The notes beneath the pieces are model-generated. The model was given only the letters and a program-made list of their open reading frames with translations. It was not told where the DNA came from and ran no database searches. A stretch of DNA of 64,000 bases from Mycolicibacterium sediminis (lineage in GTDB: Bacteria; Actinomycetota; Actinomycetes; Mycobacteriales; Mycobacteriaceae), in NCBI RefSeq assembly GCF_010731735.1, contig NZ_AP022588.1, forward strand, positions 2,046,001 through 2,110,000, given 5' to 3'. Made by a program: the position numbers and the translations under genes. Shown here piece after piece: positions 44,574 through 54,415 of the stretch (the stretch's first letter is position 1; the number at the start of each line of letters is the position of its first letter).

Positions 44574-45434
44574 GTGCGCCCTGCCATCAAGGTCGGTCTC
44601 TCGACTGCCTCGGTCTACCCGTTGCGGACCGAGGCGGCCTTCGAATACGCCGCGAGACTCGGGTACGACGGCGTCGAACTGATGGTCTGGGCGGAGACGG
44701 TCAGCCAGGACGTCGACGCCATCGCCAAGCTGTCGGCGACCTACGACGTCCCGGTCCTGTCGGTGCACGCGCCCTGCCTCCTGATCTCACAGCGGATCTG
44801 GGGCGCCAACCCCATCCCGAAGCTCGAGCGCAGCGTCCGGGCGGCCGAGGCGCTCGGCGCGCAGACGGTGGTGGTGCACCCGCCGTTCCGGTGGCAGCGC
44901 CGGTACGCCGAGGGGTTCACCGACCAGGTCGCCGAACTCGAGGCCTCGAGCCAGGTGATGGTGGCGGTGGAGAACATGTTCCCCTTCCGCGCCGACCGCT
45001 TCTTCGGTGCGGGACAGTCCTCGATCGAGCGGATGCGCCGCCGCGGGGGCAGCCCAGGGACGGGCATCTCGGCGTTCGCGCCGTCGTTCGATCCGCTCGA
45101 CGGGGAGCACGCGCACTACACGCTCGACCTGTCGCACGCCGCGACGGCGGGCACCGACGCGATCGAGATGGCCCGGCGGATGGGCATCGGTGGCCCGGAC
45201 GGCGGTCTGGTGCACCTGCACCTGTGCGACGGCAGCGGGGCCGCCACCGACGAGCACCTGGTGCCGGGGCACGGCTCGCAGCCGGCGGCGGAGATCTGCC
45301 AGATGCTGGCCGCCAGCGACTTCGCGGGGCACGTCATCCTCGAGGTCACCACGTCGCGCGCGCGCAACGCCGCCGAGCGTGAACAGCTCCTGGTCGAGTC
45401 ACTCGAGTTCGCGCGAGAACACCTGCTGCGCTGA
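44574..45434 (+). CDS. Xylose isomerase-like TIM-barrel protein (Rv0498-like)
   Basis: A 286-residue protein of the AP endonuclease 2/xylose isomerase-like TIM-barrel family: IKVGLSTASVYPLRTEAAFEY, VVVHPPFRWQ, VAVENMFPF and LVHLHLCDGSG with a downstream PGHGSQP. Conserved His and Glu residues could bind a divalent metal. The substrate is unknown. The start is GTG. It lies 19 bp after the acidic membrane protein and 14 bp before the thioesterase. Confidence 0.82.
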   Translation: MRPAIKVGLSTASVYPLRTEAAFEYAARLGYDGVELMVWAETVSQDVDAIAKLSATYDVPVLSVHAPCLLISQRIWGANPIPKLERSVRAAEALGAQTVVVHPPFRWQRRYAEGFTDQVAELEASSQVMVAVENMFPFRADRFFGAGQSSIERMRRRGGSPGTGISAFAPSFDPLDGEHAHYTLDLSHAATAGTDAIEMARRMGIGGPDGGLVHLHLCDGSGAATDEHLVPGHGSQPAAEICQMLAASDFAGHVILEVTTSRARNAAEREQLLVESLEFAREHLLR

Positions 45435-45448
45435 GAGATTGGAGTCCA

Positions 45449-46285
45449 GTGTCGTCATCGACGTCATTCACCGAGGCGATGAACCTGACACCGGTGTCCG
45501 TCGACGGGCCGGTGGCCCGCTACGACGGGTTCGTCAACGAGAACTGGACCATCGGGCCCAAGGTGCACGGCGGCGTGATGCTGGCGCTGTGCGCGAACGC
45601 GGCGCGGACGGCGGTTCGTTCCGGCGGGCAGTCCGGCGTCGAGCCGATCGCGGTGTCGGGCAACTTCCTGTGGGCACCCGATCCCGGACCGATGCGGCTG
45701 ACGGCGACCACCCGCAAGCTCGGCAGGCGGGTGAGCCTCGTCGACGTCGAACTCGACCAGGGCGAGCGAACGGCGGTGCGGGCCACCATCACCCTGGCCG
45801 TCCCCGAACACGATGCGACACCGCTGCTGGTGGCCAACCCGGTCGTGCCGCTCATGACGCCCGAGCCGCCACCCGGTCTGGAGCCGATCGGGCCGGGGCA
45901 TCCGATGGCCGACGTGGTGCACCTCGCGCGGGGCTGCGACATCCGGCCGTCCCTGACGACCATGGCGCCCCGCTCCGACGGCGGCGCACCGGTGATCGAG
46001 TACTGGGTGCGGCCGCGGGACTGTGCCCCCGACGTCCTGTTCGCGCTCGTGTGCGGCGACGTGTCCGCGCCGGTGACGTTCGGCGTCAACCGGTTCGGTT
46101 GGGCCCCTACGGTCCAGCTGACGGCCTATCTGCGTGCCGTGCCTGCCGACGGGTGGCTGCGGGTGCTGTGCACGACGATGCAGATCGGCCACGAGTGGTT
46201 CGACGAGGACCACGTGGTGGTCGACTCGGCCGGACACGTCGTGGTGCAGTCCCGTCAGCTGGCGATGGTGCCCGCCGAGTCCTGA
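45449..46285 (+). CDS. Thioesterase-superfamily protein (Rv0499-like)
   Basis: A 278-residue protein with two hotdog-like halves, resembling acyl-CoA thioesterase II-type proteins (KVHGGVMLALCANAART near the N-terminus and ADGWLRVLCTTMQIGHEWF near the C-terminus). It probably binds or hydrolyses an acyl-CoA. The GTG start has GGAG about 8 nt upstream. It is in line with proC, possibly in one operon. Confidence 0.75.
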   Translation: MSSSTSFTEAMNLTPVSVDGPVARYDGFVNENWTIGPKVHGGVMLALCANAARTAVRSGGQSGVEPIAVSGNFLWAPDPGPMRLTATTRKLGRRVSLVDVELDQGERTAVRATITLAVPEHDATPLLVANPVVPLMTPEPPPGLEPIGPGHPMADVVHLARGCDIRPSLTTMAPRSDGGAPVIEYWVRPRDCAPDVLFALVCGDVSAPVTFGVNRFGWAPTVQLTAYLRAVPADGWLRVLCTTMQIGHEWFDEDHVVVDSAGHVVVQSRQLAMVPAES

Positions 46286-46354
46286 CCTGACCGGCGGCGA
46301 GCGTCGACTCGCCTGACGCCGACCGACGTTCGGCTGGTGCCGGGGGGACGTGCA

Positions 46355-47239
46355 ATGCTTTCCCGCGTGGCGAGAATCGCGATCATTGGCGGCGGAAGCA
46401 TCGGCGAGGCGCTGCTCTCGGGACTGTTGAAGGGTGGACGTCAGGCGAAGGACCTGGCCGTCGCGGAGAAGGATCCGGCGCGGGCCAAGCACCTCTCCGA
46501 GCAGTACTCGGTACTCCTGACGACGGTCGCCGACGCGGCGGAGAACGCCTCCTACGTGATCGTCGCCGTGAAGCCGGCGGACGTCGAACCGATCGTCCTC
46601 GAGATCGCCGACGCCTTCGCCAAGGCCCACGACGGGAGCACCGAGCAGGTCATCGTGTCGGTGGCGGCCGGGGTGAGCACCGCCTACTACGAGTCGAGGC
46701 TGCCCGCGGGCTCGCCGGTGATCCGGGTCATGCCGAACACCCCGATGCTGGTGGGCGTCGGGATGAGCGCGATCTCCCGCGGGAACTTCGCGACGCCCGA
46801 GCAGATGAAGGACGTCGCCTCGATCTTCGGCGTGGTCGGGGAGGTCCAGGTGGTGCCGGAGTCCCAGATCGACGCCGTCACCGCGGTGTCGGGATCGGGC
46901 CCGGCGTACTTCTTCCTGATGGCCGAGGCGCTCGTCGACGCGGCCGTCGCGGCGGGCCTGCCGCGCCACGTGGCGACCGAACTGGTGGCGCAGACCATGG
47001 CGGGCTCGGCCGCGATGCTCCTGGACCGCCTCGAGCGGCGCGGTGCGGGTGGGGAGCCCGCAACGGGGCCCGCGCTGGACACCAGCCCGGCGCAGCTGCG
47101 CGCCATGGTGACGTCGCCGGGTGGCACCACCGCCGCTGGTCTGCGCGAACTCGAGCGAGGGGGTCTGCGGGCCGCCGTCGGCGAGGCGGTCGAGGCCGCA
47201 AAAACACGCTCTGAGCAGCTAGGAATTACATCAGAGTAG
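46355..47239 (+). CDS. proC: Pyrroline-5-carboxylate reductase
   Basis: A 294-residue enzyme that reduces pyrroline-5-carboxylate to proline with NAD(P)H. The Rossmann motif GGGSIGEALL lies near the N-terminus. PNTPMLVGVGM, the AVSGSGPAYFF block and the VTSPGGTTAAGLRELE signature are all present. ATG 46355 has GGGGGGAC at good spacing; GTG 46337 would be longer. Confidence 0.95.
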   Translation: MLSRVARIAIIGGGSIGEALLSGLLKGGRQAKDLAVAEKDPARAKHLSEQYSVLLTTVADAAENASYVIVAVKPADVEPIVLEIADAFAKAHDGSTEQVIVSVAAGVSTAYYESRLPAGSPVIRVMPNTPMLVGVGMSAISRGNFATPEQMKDVASIFGVVGEVQVVPESQIDAVTAVSGSGPAYFFLMAEALVDAAVAAGLPRHVATELVAQTMAGSAAMLLDRLERRGAGGEPATGPALDTSPAQLRAMVTSPGGTTAAGLRELERGGLRAAVGEAVEAAKTRSEQLGITSE

Positions 47240-47296
47240 TTCACCAATTTCCGACGAGTTGTCCCACACCCGTCGCAATAACCACAACTGCCACGC

Positions 47297-47302
47297 TATT
47301 CT
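47297..47302 (+). promoter_or_regulatory. Candidate -10 element for the excisionase-like gene
   Basis: TATTCT fits TANNNT. Transcription would start near 47309, two bases before an in-frame ATG at 47311, so translation could begin there on an almost leaderless message instead of at 47377. Confidence 0.35.
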
Positions 47303-47376
47303 CCTCGTGTATGCACGTACCTGTGCCAGCGGTGGGGAAGCCGCTGGCAGGGACGTGCCTGATTGATTGGGTTGCG

Positions 47377-47643
47377 ATGACGTCTATGAACGGGCCATCG
47401 GCACGCGATTCCTCTGGTGGCAAGGCGCGCGACGCCGCCGGTGGGTCCGGGGATGGTCAACAGCCCCGTGCTCAATTCCTCACCGTCGCCGAGGTGGCCA
47501 GCCTGATGCGGGTCAGCAAGATGACGGTCTACCGACTGGTGCACAACGGCGAGCTGCCGGCCGTGCGGGTCGGCCGGTCCTTCCGCGTGCACGCCAAGGC
47601 GGTGCACGATCTCCTGGAGACCTCGTACTTCGACGCGGGATAG
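47377..47643 (+). CDS. Excisionase/MerR-type helix-turn-helix protein (Rv0500A-like)
   Basis: An 88-residue DNA-binding protein with an excisionase-family winged helix (FLTVAEVASLMRVSKMTVYR, then GELPAVRVGRSFRVHAKAV). It has no phage context; homologues sit between proC and the bS22 gene in all mycobacteria I recall. ATG 47377 matches the homologous N-terminus MTxMNGPSARD. An upstream in-frame ATG at 47311, 9 bp after a possible -10 element, could give a 110-residue form. Confidence 0.85.
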   Translation: MTSMNGPSARDSSGGKARDAAGGSGDGQQPRAQFLTVAEVASLMRVSKMTVYRLVHNGELPAVRVGRSFRVHAKAVHDLLETSYFDAG

Positions 47644-47775
47644 CGGCCGAGCAGCGCGACAGCAGGCGTTTTCGTCCGCCAGTCATGGCCGGGTAAGGTA
47701 ACCAGGTCAGTTAACGAGGCGTACTCGAGATCGTCAGCCTCAGTTGTCCTCGGTTTGTCTTAGGTAGCGGAGTTC

Positions 47776-47877
47776 ATGGGTTCAGTCATCAAGAAGCGGC
47801 GTAAGCGCATGTCGAAGAAGAAGCACCGCAAGCTGCTTCGTCGTACCCGGGTGCAGCGCAGAAAACTTGGCAAGTAG
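47776..47877 (+). CDS. Small ribosomal protein bS22 (AURKAIP1/COX24 domain)
   Basis: A 33-residue, extremely basic protein: [19 protein letters not shown], then [14 protein letters not shown]. It matches the AURKAIP1/COX24 domain. A peptide of this sequence type was found in mycobacterial 30S ribosome structures near the decoding centre and named bS22. GCGGAG lies 7-8 nt before the ATG. It is too short for most gene callers and easily missed. Confidence 0.9.
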
Positions 47878-47907
47878 TTCTCGGGCTCAGCCGATAGGCT
47901 GACGCCC

Positions 47908-49029
47908 ATGGATGCTGACGGACGCTCGGGTGGGCGGTCCGAGTCCGGCTCGTCGCCCAGCGGGGGATCGGACTCGGTCGACCCGTCGAACCACCCGAAG
48001 GTGGTCCTGGTGACGGGTGCCTGCCGGTTTCTCGGCGGCTACCTGACCGCTCGTCTGGCGCAGAACCCGCGGATCGACCACGTCATCGCGGTGGACGCCG
48101 TCATGCCGAGCAAGGATCTGCTCCGTCGCATGGGCCGCGCCGAGTTCGTCCGCGCCGACATCCGTAACCCGTTCATCGCCAAGGTGATTCGCAACGGAGA
48201 CGTCGACACCGTCGTGCACGCGTCGGCGGCGTCCTACGCCCCGGGCTCCGGCGGCAGGGTCGCGCTGAAGGAACAGAACGTCATGGGCGCGATGCAACTC
48301 TTCGCCGCATGCCAGAAGGCGCCGTCCGTCCGCCGCGTGGTGCTGAAGTCGACCTCGGAGGTCTACGGCTCGAGCGCCTACGACCCGGTGCTGTTCACCG
48401 AGGACGGCAGCGCACGCAGGCCTCCCGGCGAGGGGTTCGCGCGCGACAGCATCGACATTGAGGGCTACGCCCGCGGCCTGGCCCGGCGTCGCCCGGACAT
48501 CGCCGTGACGATCCTGCGTCTGGCCAACATGATCGGTCCCGCGATGGACACGGCGCTGTCGAGGTACCTGGCCGGGCCCGTGGTCCCGTCCGTCCTGGGC
48601 CGGGATGCGCGTCTGCAGCTGCTGCACGAGCAGGACGCCCTGGGCGCTCTCGAGCGCGCCACCATTGCCGGCCGTCCTGGGACGTTCAACGTGGGTGGCA
48701 CCGGCATCATCATGATGTCGCAGGCCATCCGCCGATCGGGCCGCGTTCGCCTGCCCGTCCCGAAATCGGCATTGTCTGCCGTTGATTCGCTGCGGCGCGC
48801 AACCCGCTACACTGAGGTCGATCGCGAGCAGCTCAGATACCTGAGCTACGGCCGGGTCATGGACACCACGAGGATGCGCAACGAGTTGGGCTATACACCG
48901 AAGTGGTCGACGGCGGAGGCTTTTGACGATTACGTCCGCGGGCGCTCGTTGACACCGATCATCGATCCCCGCTGGGTACGCTCTGTGGAGCAGCGCGCCG
49001 TGGCCGTCGCGCAACGACTGGGCCGGTAG
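47908..49029 (+). CDS. galE2: GalE2-like extended SDR with altered active site
   Basis: A 373-residue NAD-dependent epimerase/dehydratase-like protein. The N-terminal 30 residues are Ser/Gly-rich and probably disordered. The Rossmann motif GACRFLGG is followed by VKSTSEVYGSS at the active-site strand. The catalytic Tyr-x3-Lys should be at Tyr187 (GYARGLARR), but the lysine position holds Leu191. It may therefore be a binding or regulatory protein rather than a UDP-galactose epimerase. It follows the bS22 gene by 30 bp. Confidence 0.8.
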   Translation: MDADGRSGGRSESGSSPSGGSDSVDPSNHPKVVLVTGACRFLGGYLTARLAQNPRIDHVIAVDAVMPSKDLLRRMGRAEFVRADIRNPFIAKVIRNGDVDTVVHASAASYAPGSGGRVALKEQNVMGAMQLFAACQKAPSVRRVVLKSTSEVYGSSAYDPVLFTEDGSARRPPGEGFARDSIDIEGYARGLARRRPDIAVTILRLANMIGPAMDTALSRYLAGPVVPSVLGRDARLQLLHEQDALGALERATIAGRPGTFNVGGTGIIMMSQAIRRSGRVRLPVPKSALSAVDSLRRATRYTEVDREQLRYLSYGRVMDTTRMRNELGYTPKWSTAEAFDDYVRGRSLTPIIDPRWVRSVEQRAVAVAQRLGR

Positions 49030-49063
49030 GCGACACGTGGATTCCCCGGGAGGAGGTAGCGAC

Positions 49064-50131
49064 ATGGCAGGTGAATCGAAGGCGAATGTGATTCCGCTGC
49101 ATTCTGGTTCGAGTCGATCGTCGGCGGCGCGCCGTGCTGCGGCACGCGCGGAGAGTTCCCGGCGGCACCCGTCGCTACTCACCGACCCCGGGACCACCAG
49201 GGCGTCGGCCGAGCAGATCGCCGCGGTAGTCCACGAGATCGACGAACGGCGCGGCGCGGTAGGCGGTCCCGCCGTCGACGACACCCCGAACGAACTGGCC
49301 CAGCGCATCTCCGCGGTCGGCGAGTTCATCCGCAAGCGGATGACCGGCGACTACGAGGTCGACGAGTTCGGCTTCGACCCGCACCTCAACAGTGCCGTCT
49401 TCCTTCCTTTGCTGCGCGGGCTCTTCACGTCGTGGTTCAGGGTCGAGGTCAGCGGCATCGAGAATCTCCCCGAGACCGGGGCCGCGCTGATCGTGGCCAA
49501 CCACGCCGGCGTGCTGCCCCTCGACGGACTGATGGCCTCGGTGGCCGTGCACGACAACCACCCGTCGCACCGCGACCTCCGCCTGCTCGCCGCCGACATG
49601 GTGTTCGACATGCCCGTCATGGGTCAGGCGGCGCGCAAGGCCGGCCACACCATGGCCTGCACGGCCGACGCACACCGTCTGCTGGCGGCCGGCGAGCTGA
49701 CCGCCGTGTTCCCCGAGGGATACAAGGGGCTGGGCAAGCACTTCCGCGACCGATACAAGCTGCAGCGGTTCGGCCGTGGCGGCTTCGTCTCGGCTGCGCT
49801 GCACGCCCGCGCGCCCATCGTGCCGTGTTCGATCGTCGGGTCCGAGGAGATCTATCCGATGATCGCCGACGTCAAGCTCTTGGCCCGGCTGCTCGGGCTG
49901 CCGTACTTCCCGGTGACGCCGCTCTTCCCGCTCGCGGGTCCGCTCGGACTGGTCCCGCTGCCGTCGAAGTGGCACATCCAGTTCGGTGAGCCGATCAGCA
50001 CCGCCGACTACGACGAGTCGGCCGCCGACGACCCGATGGTCACCTTCGAACTCACCGACCAGGTGCGCGAGACCATTCAGCAGACGCTGTACCAGCTGCT
50101 CACCAACCGCCGGAACACGTTCCTCGGCTGA
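49064..50131 (+). CDS. Lysophospholipid acyltransferase-family protein (Rv0502-like)
   Basis: A 355-residue protein. Residues 1-90 are hydrophilic; a PlsC-like acyltransferase domain follows. Motif I is NHAGVLPLD with His147 and Asp154, six residues apart instead of the usual four. The third motif reads FPEGYKGLGK rather than FPEGTRS. It resembles the branch typified by Rv0502 and some diacylglycerol acyltransferase-like proteins. ATG 49064 was chosen for the ideal GGGAGGAGG at 49048-49056. It is in the same unit as galE2. Confidence 0.8.
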   Translation: MAGESKANVIPLHSGSSRSSAARRAAARAESSRRHPSLLTDPGTTRASAEQIAAVVHEIDERRGAVGGPAVDDTPNELAQRISAVGEFIRKRMTGDYEVDEFGFDPHLNSAVFLPLLRGLFTSWFRVEVSGIENLPETGAALIVANHAGVLPLDGLMASVAVHDNHPSHRDLRLLAADMVFDMPVMGQAARKAGHTMACTADAHRLLAAGELTAVFPEGYKGLGKHFRDRYKLQRFGRGGFVSAALHARAPIVPCSIVGSEEIYPMIADVKLLARLLGLPYFPVTPLFPLAGPLGLVPLPSKWHIQFGEPISTADYDESAADDPMVTFELTDQVRETIQQTLYQLLTNRRNTFLG

Positions 50132-50140
50132 GCGCTCCGC

Positions 50141-50680
50141 CTACTCGGCGGAGCCGCCGCGCTGCCCGGCGATCATCTTCGCGATGGCCGCGTCGCGCGC
50201 TGCCGCGATCTGCGCGCTGACCTCGTCGGACTCATCTCGGCTCGCCTCGCCGAACATCGTGACCACCGACGTCAGCACGGGCTTGCCGTCGTCGTCGGTG
50301 ACCTCGCCGCGGATCTCGGTGATGACCGTGCCGTGCGACTCGATGACCGAGTCCAGGTAGGAGTCGAACCACAGCCGGTCGCCGACCACGATCGGGCGGT
50401 GGAACGTGAGCTTCTGATCGCGGTGCAGCACCCGCTCCATGTTCACCGGGACGTCGAACTGCTCGAAGATCTCCTGCTGCACCCGGCGGCCCGCTACGGC
50501 GACGAACGTCAGCGACGCGATCAGCCCGTCGAACCCGCACTCCCGCGCGGCGTCCTCGGAGTGGTGGGCGGGATGGTCGTCCTTGACCGCGCGCGCGAAC
50601 TCCCGGACCTTCTCGCGGTTCACCTCGAAGTAGTCGGGATACCGGTAGTGGGTTCCGATGATGTCGGCGGCGATGCTCAT
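50141..50680 (-). CDS. FAS1-like (R)-hydratase/dehydratase subunit-like protein (Rv0504c-like)
   Basis: A 179-residue single hotdog, MaoC-like N-terminal dehydratase domain ([20 protein letters not shown] and [18 protein letters not shown]). It is closest in style to HadA/HadC of the mycolic-acid FAS-II system, in which a separate HadB subunit carries the catalytic Asp/His. No HadB partner is nearby. It converges on the acyltransferase gene 10 bp away. Confidence 0.82.
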   Translation of the reverse strand: MSIAADIIGTHYRYPDYFEVNREKVREFARAVKDDHPAHHSEDAARECGFDGLIASLTFVAVAGRRVQQEIFEQFDVPVNMERVLHRDQKLTFHRPIVVGDRLWFDSYLDSVIESHGTVITEIRGEVTDDDGKPVLTSVVTMFGEASRDESDEVSAQIAAARDAAIAKMIAGQRGGSAE

Positions 50681-50753
50681 GGTCGGTGGTGTTTCCCCTC
50701 GTGGTCGAAGCGGCGCGAGCCTATCAGCGGACGCGTGTCCGACGGCAGTGCTG

Positions 50754-51626
50754 CTAGTGGCCGCCGTCGCGGCGGGACACCACCGCGGCGAGGGCACCAC
50801 CGACGGCGCCGAGCGCCAGCGCCGACGGCACCCCGATGCGGGCGGCCTTGCGCGCGGTGCGGAAGTCGCGGATCTCCCAGCCGCGCTCGCGGGCCAGGTC
50901 ACGCAGTGCCGAGTCGGGATTGATCGCGACGGCGGTGCCCACCAGCGACAGCATCGGCACGTCGTTGAAGCTGTCCGAGTACGCGGTGCACCGGCGCAGG
51001 TTGAGGCCTTCGCGGATGGCCAGCGACCGGACCGCGTGCGCCTTGCCCGCGCCGTGCAGGATGTCACCGACGAGCCGCCCGGTGAAGACGCCGTCGACGG
51101 ACTCGGCGACCGTCCCGAGGGCGCCGGTCAGACCGAGCTTGTCTGCGATGGTCGCCGCCAGCTCGTAGGGCGTCGCCGTCACCAGCCACACCTGCTGCCC
51201 GGCGTCGAGGTGCATCTGCGCCAGCGCCCGGGTGCCCGACCAGATCTTGTCGGCGATGATCTCGTCGTAGATCTCCTCGCCCACGGTCGCCAGCTCGGAG
51301 GTCGGCCTGCCCTCGATGAACGCCAGCGCCTTGGTGCGGCCGGCGGCCACGTCGTCGCTGTTCTCCCTGCCGGTGAGCTGGAACTTGGCCTGCGCGTAGC
51401 CGAACCTGGCCAGGTCCCCATAGGTGAAGTACTTGCGGGCGGCCAGCCCCCGGGCGAAGTGCACCAGCGACGACCCCTGCACGAGGGTGTTGTCGACGTC
51501 GAAGAAGGCGGCAGCGGTCAGATCGGGTGGGGGCGGCGGCGGGGGAGAGGCCTCCGCGAGCACGCCGTGCTCGCCGACCAGCACCTCGGATTCGGCCTCG
51601 GCTTCGCGGTCACCGGACTCGGACAC
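50754..51626 (-). CDS. serB1: SerB1-like HAD phosphatase
   Basis: A 290-residue HAD-IB phosphatase with FFDVDNTLV (catalytic Asp43 and Asp45), [10 protein letters not shown] (motif II) and [11 protein letters not shown] (motif IV). It is annotated as phosphoserine phosphatase in M. tuberculosis, though this branch may act on other phosphomonoesters. Residues 1-35 are acidic and then proline-rich, and a hydrophobic helix lies near the C-terminus ([16 protein letters not shown]). The GTG start is divergent from the glutaredoxin-like gene. Confidence 0.82.
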   Translation of the reverse strand: MSESGDREAEAESEVLVGEHGVLAEASPPPPPPPDLTAAAFFDVDNTLVQGSSLVHFARGLAARKYFTYGDLARFGYAQAKFQLTGRENSDDVAAGRTKALAFIEGRPTSELATVGEEIYDEIIADKIWSGTRALAQMHLDAGQQVWLVTATPYELAATIADKLGLTGALGTVAESVDGVFTGRLVGDILHGAGKAHAVRSLAIREGLNLRRCTAYSDSFNDVPMLSLVGTAVAINPDSALRDLARERGWEIRDFRTARKAARIGVPSALALGAVGGALAAVVSRRDGGH

Positions 51627-51697
51627 GCATCAACCCTAGGTCACGCATCGGTGCCGAGCGGTCCGCGGGCGCGACGGAACCGGGGATACTCGTCGAC

Positions 51698-51976
51698 GTG
51701 ACGCACCAGGACGCAGACATGCCCCCCGAGGTGGTGCTGCTGCGCCGCGCCGGCTGCAGCCTCTGCGACCGCGCGGCGGGCCGGCTGACCGAGTTGGCCG
51801 CCGAGCTGGGGTTCGCGTGGACGACCACCGACGTCGACGCCGCGGCCGAGGCGGGTGGCGCCTCGCTGCGGGCCGAGTACGGCGACCGCCTGCCCGTCGT
51901 GCTCCTGCACGGACGCGAGCACAGTTACTGGGAGGTGGACGAGGAGCGTCTCCGCAGCGACCTCGCCGGGTTGTGA
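51698..51976 (+). CDS. Glutaredoxin-like protein (Rv0508-like)
   Basis: A 92-residue thioredoxin-fold protein with redox motif CSLC (Cys20 and Cys23) and the cis-proline block RLPVVLLHG. It is related to the DUF836/glutaredoxin-2-like group. It may use mycothiol or another thiol as reductant. The GTG start was chosen for length; ATG 51719 is an alternative. It lies 87 bp before hemA. Confidence 0.78.
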   Translation: MTHQDADMPPEVVLLRRAGCSLCDRAAGRLTELAAELGFAWTTTDVDAAAEAGGASLRAEYGDRLPVVLLHGREHSYWEVDEERLRSDLAGL

Positions 51977-52063
51977 CATCGCCCTCAACGGCTGTGATAC
52001 TGCTCAGCAAATTTGGAGGACCGGCGGAGCTGCGACTACCTTCGGACGTGTGGTGACGAGGCC

Positions 52064-53425
52064 ATGAGCGTTCTCCTGTTCGGCGTTTCGCATCGCAGCG
52101 CGCCCGTGACCGTGCTCGAGCAGCTGAGCACCGACGAGTCGGAGCAGGCGAAGATCGTCGAGGAACTCCTCCGATCGACGCTGGTCACCGAGGCCATGAT
52201 CCTCTCCACGTGCAACCGGGTCGAGATCTACGCGGTCGTCGAAGCCTTCCACGGCGGTCTGTCGGTGGTCGGCCAGGTGCTCTCCGACCACTCCGGAATG
52301 TCGCTGCAGGACCTCACCAAGTACGCCTACGTCCGGTACGCCGAAGCCGCCGTCGAGCACCTGTTCGCGGTGACGAGCGGTCTGGACTCCGCGGTGATCG
52401 GCGAGCAGCAGGTGCTGGGCCAGGTCCGCCGTTCCTACGCAGCCGCCGAGACCAACCACGCCGTCGGCCGCACCCTGCACGAACTGGCGCAGCGCGCGCT
52501 GTCGGTCGGCAAGCGCGTGCACTCCGAGACCGGCATCGACGCGGCGGGCGCCTCGGTGGTGTCGGTTGCCCTCCACATGGCCTCCCGACGCCTCGGCGGG
52601 AGCGGCCTCGCGGGCCGCACCGCCGTCGTGGTCGGCGCCGGGTCGATGGGCGCGCTGGCCGCCGCGCACCTGGCCCGGGCCGGCATCGGCCGGGTGCACG
52701 TCGTCAACCGCACGCTTCCCCGGGCCGAGCGGATCGTGGCGAACCTCCGCGCCCAGGGTGTCGAGGCGGACGCGTTCCCGTTCGACCACCTGCCGCCGGT
52801 GCTCACCGACGCCGACGTGGTGGTGTCGTGTACGGGCGCGGTGCTCCCCGTCGTCTCACTGGCCGACGTGCATCGCGGTCTCGCCCACGGCCAGGAACCC
52901 AAGCAGCTCGTGATCTGCGACCTCGGCATGCCCCGTGACGTCGACCCCGCGGTGGCCGGGCTGCCCGGCGTGCACGTGATCGACATGGACCGCATCCAGC
53001 GGGAACCGGCGTCGCGCGCCGCCGCCGGCGATGCCGAGGCGGCCAGGGCGATCGTTGCCGCGGAGGTCGCGAACTACCTCGCGGGCCAACGGATGGCCGA
53101 GGTCACCCCCACCGTCACCGCACTGCGGCAGCGGGCCGCCGACGTCGTCGAAGCCGAACTGCTGCGCCTCGACAACCGGCTGCCCGGCCTCGACGCCTCG
53201 CACCGCGACGAGGTCGCACGCACCGTGCGACGCGTCGTCGACAAGCTGCTGCACGCCCCCACCGTGCGGGTCAAGCAGTTGGCCGGGGCGCCGGGTGGCG
53301 ACAGCTACGCCGAGGCGCTGCGCGAACTCTTCGAACTCGACCCACAGGCGGTCGACGCCGTCGCCGGCGGCGAATTGCCCCTGATGGCAGGCGAATCCAT
53401 CTTCGATCCGGAAAAGACCGAGTAG
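52064..53425 (+). CDS. hemA: Glutamyl-tRNA reductase
   Basis: A 453-residue enzyme that reduces Glu-tRNA to glutamate-1-semialdehyde, the first step of C5 haem synthesis. The catalytic loop [11 protein letters not shown] has Cys49. The NADPH domain starts [13 protein letters not shown], and the C-terminal dimerisation helices are present. It heads the haem operon; hemC begins 3 bp after its stop. Confidence 0.95.
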   Translation: MSVLLFGVSHRSAPVTVLEQLSTDESEQAKIVEELLRSTLVTEAMILSTCNRVEIYAVVEAFHGGLSVVGQVLSDHSGMSLQDLTKYAYVRYAEAAVEHLFAVTSGLDSAVIGEQQVLGQVRRSYAAAETNHAVGRTLHELAQRALSVGKRVHSETGIDAAGASVVSVALHMASRRLGGSGLAGRTAVVVGAGSMGALAAAHLARAGIGRVHVVNRTLPRAERIVANLRAQGVEADAFPFDHLPPVLTDADVVVSCTGAVLPVVSLADVHRGLAHGQEPKQLVICDLGMPRDVDPAVAGLPGVHVIDMDRIQREPASRAAAGDAEAARAIVAAEVANYLAGQRMAEVTPTVTALRQRAADVVEAELLRLDNRLPGLDASHRDEVARTVRRVVDKLLHAPTVRVKQLAGAPGGDSYAEALRELFELDPQAVDAVAGGELPLMAGESIFDPEKTE

Positions 53426-53428
53426 CGC

Positions 53429-54415
53429 TTGCCCACCACACCACCCACGGCGACCGCGATCCGCATCGGCACCCGCGGCAGCTTGCTGGCCACCACTCAG
53501 GCAGGTCTGATCCGGGACGAGCTGATCGCGCGTGGCCACGCCGCCGAGCTGGTGATCATCTCGACGGCCGGGGACCGGTCACACGCCCCGATCGCCGACA
53601 TCGGGATCGGTGTGTTCACCGCAGCCCTGCGCGACGCCATCGCCGACGGCCGGGTCGACGTGGCCGTGCACTCGTATAAGGATTTGCCGACCGCGACGGA
53701 CCCGCGCTTCGTGATCGCGGCAATCCCGCGACGCGAGGACGCCAGGGACGCGCTCGTAGCACGCGACGGGATGGTGTTGGGAGAGTTGCCGAACGGGTCG
53801 GTGCTCGGCACGTCGAGCCCGCGACGGACGGCGCAGCTTAGAGCACTGGGTCTGGGTTTGGAAATCCGCCCCCTACGAGGCAACCTAGACACCAGGTTGA
53901 ACAGGGTTACCAGCGGTGATCTCGACGGCGTCGTCGTCGCCCGAGCGGGCCTCGCCCGCATCGGACGTCTCGACGCCATCACCGAGACGCTGGAGCCGGT
54001 GCAGATGTTGCCAGCACCGGCTCAGGGTGCGCTCGCCGTGGAATGTCGGGCGGGCGACACCGAGCTGGCCGCACTGCTCGCGGAGTTGGACGATTCGGAC
54101 TCCCGGGCCGCGGTCACCGCAGAACGGGCCCTGCTCGCCGAACTGGAGGCGGGATGTTCCGCGCCGGTTGGCGCGATCGCGGAAGTGGTCGAGTCCATCG
54201 ACGAGGAGGGCAATGTCTTCGTGGAAATGTCGCTGCGCGGCTGCGTGGCGACGCTGGACGGATCCGACGTGATCCGTGCGTCCGGCATCGGGACTCCCGA
54301 TCGGGCACGAGAGCTGGGGCTCTCGGTGGCCGGGGAGTTGTTCGAGCTGGGAGCGCGAGATCTGTTGGTGGAGTTGACCGATGGAGCGGGAGCGAAAGAT
54401 GACGACCCGACGTAA
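53429..54415 (+). CDS. hemC: Porphobilinogen deaminase
   Basis: A 328-residue hydroxymethylbilane synthase that joins four porphobilinogens. It has [17 protein letters not shown], the catalytic VHSYKDLPT with Asp, [11 protein letters not shown] and the dipyrromethane-bearing Cys243 (EAGCSAPVG). The TTG start 3 bp after hemA gives a slightly long N-terminus. The 3' end overlaps hemD by 17 bp. Confidence 0.95.
   Translation: MPTTPPTATAIRIGTRGSLLATTQAGLIRDELIARGHAAELVIISTAGDRSHAPIADIGIGVFTAALRDAIADGRVDVAVHSYKDLPTATDPRFVIAAIPRREDARDALVARDGMVLGELPNGSVLGTSSPRRTAQLRALGLGLEIRPLRGNLDTRLNRVTSGDLDGVVVARAGLARIGRLDAITETLEPVQMLPAPAQGALAVECRAGDTELAALLAELDDSDSRAAVTAERALLAELEAGCSAPVGAIAEVVESIDEEGNVFVEMSLRGCVATLDGSDVIRASGIGTPDRARELGLSVAGELFELGARDLLVELTDGAGAKDDDPT

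Noticed and set aside
47377..47643. Prophage or integrative-element remnant marked by the excisionase-like gene
   Set aside because: No integrase, attachment site or other phage gene is near, and the gene order proC, this gene, bS22, galE2 is standard for mycobacteria.
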